A stretch of 11,071 nt of DNA from DAIRET01 sp036795455 (GTDB taxonomy: Bacteria > Bacteroidota > Ignavibacteria > Ignavibacteriales > Ignavibacteriaceae): the NCBI GenBank assembly GCA_036795455.1, contig DAIRET010000092.1, forward strand, positions 1 through 11,071. The letters run 5' to 3'. Positions within the stretch are counted from its first letter, which is position 1. Every line of letters starts with the position of its first letter. Shown in pieces: positions 7,635-11,071 of this stretch. A program made the translations under genes and the position numbers. The notes beneath the pieces are model-generated. The model was not told the DNA's origin and did not search any database. It saw only the letters and a program-made list of their open reading frames with translations.

Positions 7635-9266
7635 ATGTACAAGAACTACCTGGTATTAAGCAGGCACATTTCGGAATTGAATGAAAAACTTGCCGGCAGC
7701 AAAATAGTTGAAGCATACACACAAGAAAAAAATGTACTCGTTTTAATGATAAAAAAAGAAGGTCATGAATTTTTTCTTGAGATTTGCGTTGAACAAAATT
7801 TTCCATACCTTGTATTAAAAGAAGGTTTGAAAAAAGCGAAAAAAAATACTATCGGTTTTTTTACTGATGTACTTCCGGCAACAATTAACCATATTCAAAT
7901 TGTTGACGGCGATAGGATTATCAGAATTAAATCTGATGTTTTCTCTTTACTTTTTATTATAAGAGGAAAAACAACTAATGTTCTATTAACAGAGAATGAT
8001 GCTATAAGGGATGCCTTCAAAACAATATCTTCTGCCGAAGTTGAAAAGTTGAACAAAGAACTTAAAGTTCTCTCTTTTGTTCATCGGTACTTTCCCTGTA
8101 ATTTTGGAGAAGATGCTGCACAATTATATGATTATAGCTCAGCAAAAAAACTATTTCCGTTTTTAAGCCGTGATGTATATGAACAAATCGTTTTAATGCA
8201 GCAATTAGAACCGGGTAATGCTTTTACAGGTACACTGAAAGAATTAGTAGTCAACCTTTACAGTGAGGCAATTGGTATTGTTGAAGATAAAAAAACAGGT
8301 GAAGTTAAATTACTTCCTTGTTCTTTCAATAATAATAATGAAAGTGCAATAAATTCGTTTGATAATGTAAATGATGCTTTGCTCTTATACATCCGTAAAC
8401 AGTTTTCAAACAAGACATATAAATCGCTATTAAATACGGTTCAAAAACACGTATTGAATAACTTGGAATCTTTATCTAATAGAATCAACAACTTAAGAAA
8501 TAGGATTGATGAAGGTTCAAAAGACGAAGAATACTATAAGTCCGGGAATTTATTGTTAATCCACATGAATAGTATTCCACGCGGTGTTGAAGAAATAGAA
8601 CTAGAAGACATATACGACAATAATTCTACCGTAAAAATCCGCTTAAAAAATAATCTTAGCATAAAGGAGAATGTTGATTACTATTTTAATAAAGCCAAAG
8701 CAGAAAAAACCGGCTATGAAAAGGCTCAAGAATTGTACAAAAATGCACTCGAAAAATACAATCATCTCATTAATACTAAAGAGAAGATAGAAAATGCAGA
8801 CTCAATAGAGAAAATAAAGGTTATTATGGATGAATTAAATATTAAGCAAGGTTCTCAATCAACGGAAGTTGATGACATTTCAAAAAAGTTTAAACATTAT
8901 ATTGTCGAGAACAAGTATCATGTTTTTGCAGGCAAGGATTCTAAGAATAATGATTTACTTACTCTAAAATTCGCCAAACAAAATGATTATTGGTTCCATG
9001 CCAGAAGTGTCTCGGGTTCTCATGTTGTACTTAGAGTTGAAAACACAAAAGAAGCTGTACCTAAAAACGTATTAAAGAAAGCCGCATCAATAGCAGCTTA
9101 TCATAGTAAAGCTAAAACAAGCGGTACAGTACCGGTTTCTTTTACATTAAAAAAATACGTTGTAAAAAGGAAAGGATTGGATGTTGGACAGGTTAGTTTA
9201 TTAAAAGAAAACGTACTTCTCGTTAAACCATGCATCCCGGATGGATGTGAGTTTGTTGAGCAATAA
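7635..9266 (+). CDS. rqcH: NFACT-family ribosome quality control protein (RqcH/Rqc2/NEMF homologue)
   Basis: Family members bind 50S subunits carrying stalled peptidyl-tRNA and recruit tRNA to add C-terminal tails (poly-Ala in bacteria) that mark the chain for degradation. They have often been annotated as fibronectin-binding proteins. The 543-residue protein follows the family order. An NFACT-N domain (about 1-215) contains DGDRIIRI (91-98), whose Asp93-Arg94 corresponds to the Asp97-Arg98 pair needed for tailing in Bacillus subtilis RqcH. A long helical/coiled-coil middle follows (about 262-300 and 345-400) with NVDYYFNKAKAEK (346-358; family form NAxxYFxxYxKxK). The C-terminal NFACT-R (DUF814) domain (about 418-532) carries NDYWFHARSVSGSHVVLR (450-467) and AASIAAYHSKAK (483-494). 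The ATG at 7635 has only a weak AAG-type ribosome-binding site. There is no rqcP next door. The M6 protease gene starts 46 bp downstream on the same strand but with no obvious functional link. Confidence 0.93.
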   Translation: MYKNYLVLSRHISELNEKLAGSKIVEAYTQEKNVLVLMIKKEGHEFFLEICVEQNFPYLVLKEGLKKAKKNTIGFFTDVLPATINHIQIVDGDRIIRIKSDVFSLLFIIRGKTTNVLLTENDAIRDAFKTISSAEVEKLNKELKVLSFVHRYFPCNFGEDAAQLYDYSSAKKLFPFLSRDVYEQIVLMQQLEPGNAFTGTLKELVVNLYSEAIGIVEDKKTGEVKLLPCSFNNNNESAINSFDNVNDALLLYIRKQFSNKTYKSLLNTVQKHVLNNLESLSNRINNLRNRIDEGSKDEEYYKSGNLLLIHMNSIPRGVEEIELEDIYDNNSTVKIRLKNNLSIKENVDYYFNKAKAEKTGYEKAQELYKNALEKYNHLINTKEKIENADSIEKIKVIMDELNIKQGSQSTEVDDISKKFKHYIVENKYHVFAGKDSKNNDLLTLKFAKQNDYWFHARSVSGSHVVLRVENTKEAVPKNVLKKAASIAAYHSKAKTSGTVPVSFTLKKYVVKRKGLDVGQVSLLKENVLLVKPCIPDGCEFVEQ

Positions 9267-9300
9267 GAACAGAATGAAAGATTAAAACCCAAAAGATAAA

Positions 9301-9315
9301 AAAGGATATACTATG
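9301..9315 (+). promoter_or_regulatory. Shine-Dalgarno fixing the M6 protease start
   Basis: AAAGGA (9301-9306) lies 6 nt before the ATG at 9313-9315. It is the clearest ribosome-binding site in the window and supports this start, directly in front of a standard signal peptide. Confidence 0.6.
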
Positions 9316-11071
9316 TCTCTTTCGTACATAAAAAAAATCAAATCATGCAGCATTTACGCAGCATTACTATTATTTATTATTTCAAGTAATTTGTTTTCTG
9401 CACCTTTACGATTTCATCCAGTTACAGTAACACAGCCTGATGGAACGGTTTTGAATTTATTTGCCAGCGGTGATGAATTCCATAACTGGCTGCATGATGA
9501 AGACGAGTTTACTATTATGCAAGATGAAAAAGGTTATTATGTTTATGCAGTTTTATCAGAAGGAAAATTAACTCCTTCCGGGTATATTGTTGGGCAGGTA
9601 AAACCAAAAGAGTTATCCATTACTCCCGGAATAAACATCTTGCAGGAAGAGTACAGTAAAAAACGTAAAGCATTTTACCATGATACGCCTAAATCAACTG
9701 TTGCAGCACCAACGCATGGTTTAATAAATAACCTCGTGATTTTTATTCGATTCAGCGATGAAACCCAATTTACAGGACAGTTATCATTTTATGATGAGAT
9801 GTTTAACCGCACAGGTAGCGGTGTTAATTCAATGTATAATTACTACAAAGAAGTTTCATACAATAAACTTGAGATATATTCACACCTATATCCGAATCCG
9901 GTAGGACCGACAATAGAATCTTACCAGGATAATTACCCAAGAAGCTATTATATGCCGTATAGCTCGACTAATACAAATGGTTATCAAAACGATACCGAGC
10001 GAAGAAACAGAGAGCACATTCTATTAAAAAAAGCATGTGAATACATAGCTGATAAAATTCCCCAATCATTGGATCTTGACGCTGACGGTGACGGTTATGT
10101 TGATAATGTTTGTTTTATTGTAACAGGAAATACAACTGCATGGAATACTTTGCTTTGGCCTCACAGGTGGGCATTGTATTCTCAAACTGCTTACATACAT
10201 GGGAAAAGAGTATACGATTTTAATTTCCAGCTTCAAGCAAGTCTTCAGTCTTCGGGAGTAGGTGTATTATGCCACGAAATGTTTCACTCTTTGGGAGCAC
10301 CGGATTTGTATCACTATACATCCAATGGAATAGCACCTGTAGGAAGCTGGGATATTATGGAAAATGACCTTAATCCACCCCAGCATATGACGGCTTATAT
10401 GAAATACCGCTATGGGGATTGGATAGATGAAATCCCCGAAATAACAGAATCAGGAACTTATGAGTTAAATCCATTGATTGATTCTCTGAATAATGTCTTC
10501 ATGCTAAGATCCCCGCAATCCAGTACCGAGTATTTCGTTTTAGAATACCGGAAAAGAATTCCGCCTTTCGAATCTTCACTTCCAGGTGATGGATTACTTG
10601 TATTCAGGATTAATACTCTTTGCGATGGTCAGGGAAATGCAGACGGACCACCGGATGAAGTTTATTTATTTCGTCCCAACGGAACTTTAACTGCAAACGG
10701 CTCAACAGGAATAGCGAACTTCAATGCTGCAGTTGGTAGAACAGCTTTCAATCAATCAACAAACCCGTATCCCTTTCTTTCAAATGGTAAAGAAGGAGGT
10801 ATACATATTTTTAATATTGGAGATGCAGATAGTACACTTAAGTTTTCGGTAAACATTTTAAATTCGCTTATTACCATTTCCCCGAATGGAAATGAATTTC
10901 TAAACATCGGTGATGTGAAAACTATAACATGGTCAAGTTTCGGTAGTACTACCAAAATTAAAATTGAGTATAGCACGGATGCCGGTGAAAATTGGCTGCT
11001 AATTGCCGATCAGGTTACAGCAAGTTTAGGTGTTTATGACTGGACTATTCCAAATACAATTTCGTACAATT
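9313..11071 (+). CDS. Secreted M6-family metalloprotease (immune inhibitor A-like), 3' end beyond window
   Basis: The reading frame is open to the window edge (586 codons, no stop), so the C-terminus is missing. Residues 1-30 (basic KKIK, then ALLLFIISSNLFSA) form a signal peptide. Residues 31-130 resemble the M6 propeptide (QPDGTVLNLFASGDEFHNW). The catalytic site is HEMFHSLGAPD (321-331), the metzincin-like HExxHxxGxxD pattern of M6 with His321, His325 and Asp331 as likely zinc ligands and Glu322 catalytic; GSWDIM (344-349) is the probable Met-turn. LDADGDGYVDNV (255-266) is a calcium-binding-type acidic loop common in this family. LPGDGLLVFRIN (about 424-435) is another family segment. From about residue 520 a beta-sandwich begins (SPNGNE, then ITWSS, and YDWTIPN near the end) of the Kre9/KNH-like kind found on exported FCB proteins. 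A C-terminal type IX sorting domain may follow beyond the window; this is inference. The likely role is digestion of extracellular protein. Confidence 0.92.
   Translation, partial: MSLSYIKKIKSCSIYAALLLFIISSNLFSAPLRFHPVTVTQPDGTVLNLFASGDEFHNWLHDEDEFTIMQDEKGYYVYAVLSEGKLTPSGYIVGQVKPKELSITPGINILQEEYSKKRKAFYHDTPKSTVAAPTHGLINNLVIFIRFSDETQFTGQLSFYDEMFNRTGSGVNSMYNYYKEVSYNKLEIYSHLYPNPVGPTIESYQDNYPRSYYMPYSSTNTNGYQNDTERRNREHILLKKACEYIADKIPQSLDLDADGDGYVDNVCFIVTGNTTAWNTLLWPHRWALYSQTAYIHGKRVYDFNFQLQASLQSSGVGVLCHEMFHSLGAPDLYHYTSNGIAPVGSWDIMENDLNPPQHMTAYMKYRYGDWIDEIPEITESGTYELNPLIDSLNNVFMLRSPQSSTEYFVLEYRKRIPPFESSLPGDGLLVFRINTLCDGQGNADGPPDEVYLFRPNGTLTANGSTGIANFNAAVGRTAFNQSTNPYPFLSNGKEGGIHIFNIGDADSTLKFSVNILNSLITISPNGNEFLNIGDVKTITWSSFGSTTKIKIEYSTDAGENWLLIADQVTASLGVYDWTIPNTISYN

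Noticed and set aside
1020..9266. Possible RNA/protein quality-control island linking archease-RtcB with RqcH
   Set aside because: The genes are about 4.7 kb apart, separated by three unrelated genes on both strands, with no shared promoter; proximity alone is not evidence.
10752..10976. Minus-strand frame of 74 codons within the M6 protease gene
   Set aside because: The plus strand here encodes recognisable M6 and beta-sandwich sequence without interruption; the opposite frame is incidental.
1..11071. CRISPR arrays, tRNA/rRNA genes, insertion sequences, phage or defence genes
   Set aside because: I scanned for spaced direct repeats, tRNA-like cloverleaf ends, transposase motifs and defence-type domains and saw none; the genes are all of housekeeping, transport or exported-enzyme type.

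Overview
The window is an AT-rich bacterial chromosomal segment (GC in the mid-thirties percent by eye) holding seven complete protein genes and one gene cut by the right edge. Long N-terminal secretion signals, a secreted M6-type metalloprotease followed by a beta-sandwich module beginning 'SPNGNE', a secreted M3 peptidase and generally weak Shine-Dalgarno sequences point to the Bacteroidota/Ignavibacteria (FCB) group. This is inference from protein style; no rRNA or other marker gene is present.

Layout from left to right. A minus-strand EamA-type permease (72-935, TTG start) ends in a hairpin terminator at the left edge. Divergent from it across 84 bp is a tight two-gene operon, archease (1020-1442) and the RNA ligase RtcB (1457-2911). 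After 189 bp comes a secreted M3 zinc oligopeptidase (3101-5215). It converges with a minus-strand glycerophosphodiester phosphodiesterase (5322-6101), and a 19-bp inverted repeat (5251-5302) lies between the two stops. Upstream of the phosphodiesterase on the same strand is an MFS/POT-like transporter (6202-7494, possibly to 7611). Divergent from that transporter are an NFACT/RqcH-family ribosome quality-control protein (7635-9266) and, 46 bp on, a secreted M6-family metalloprotease (9313 to beyond 11071).

Functional links. Archease and RtcB form the one clear functional unit: archease promotes guanylylation and turnover of RtcB, which seals 2',3'-cyclic phosphate and 5'-OH RNA ends. All RtcB metal-binding and guanylylation residues and its C-terminal lysine are visible. 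The NFACT protein keeps the Asp-Arg pair associated with C-terminal tailing in RqcH. The two peptidases, the phosphodiesterase and the MFS carrier fit extracytoplasmic peptide and lipid-headgroup scavenging, but nothing shows that they form one pathway.

I saw no tRNA, rRNA, CRISPR array, insertion sequence, phage gene or attachment site, and no non-coding stretch longer than 300 bp. The region reads as ordinary core/housekeeping chromosome. I did not find convincing evidence of an undescribed multi-gene system.
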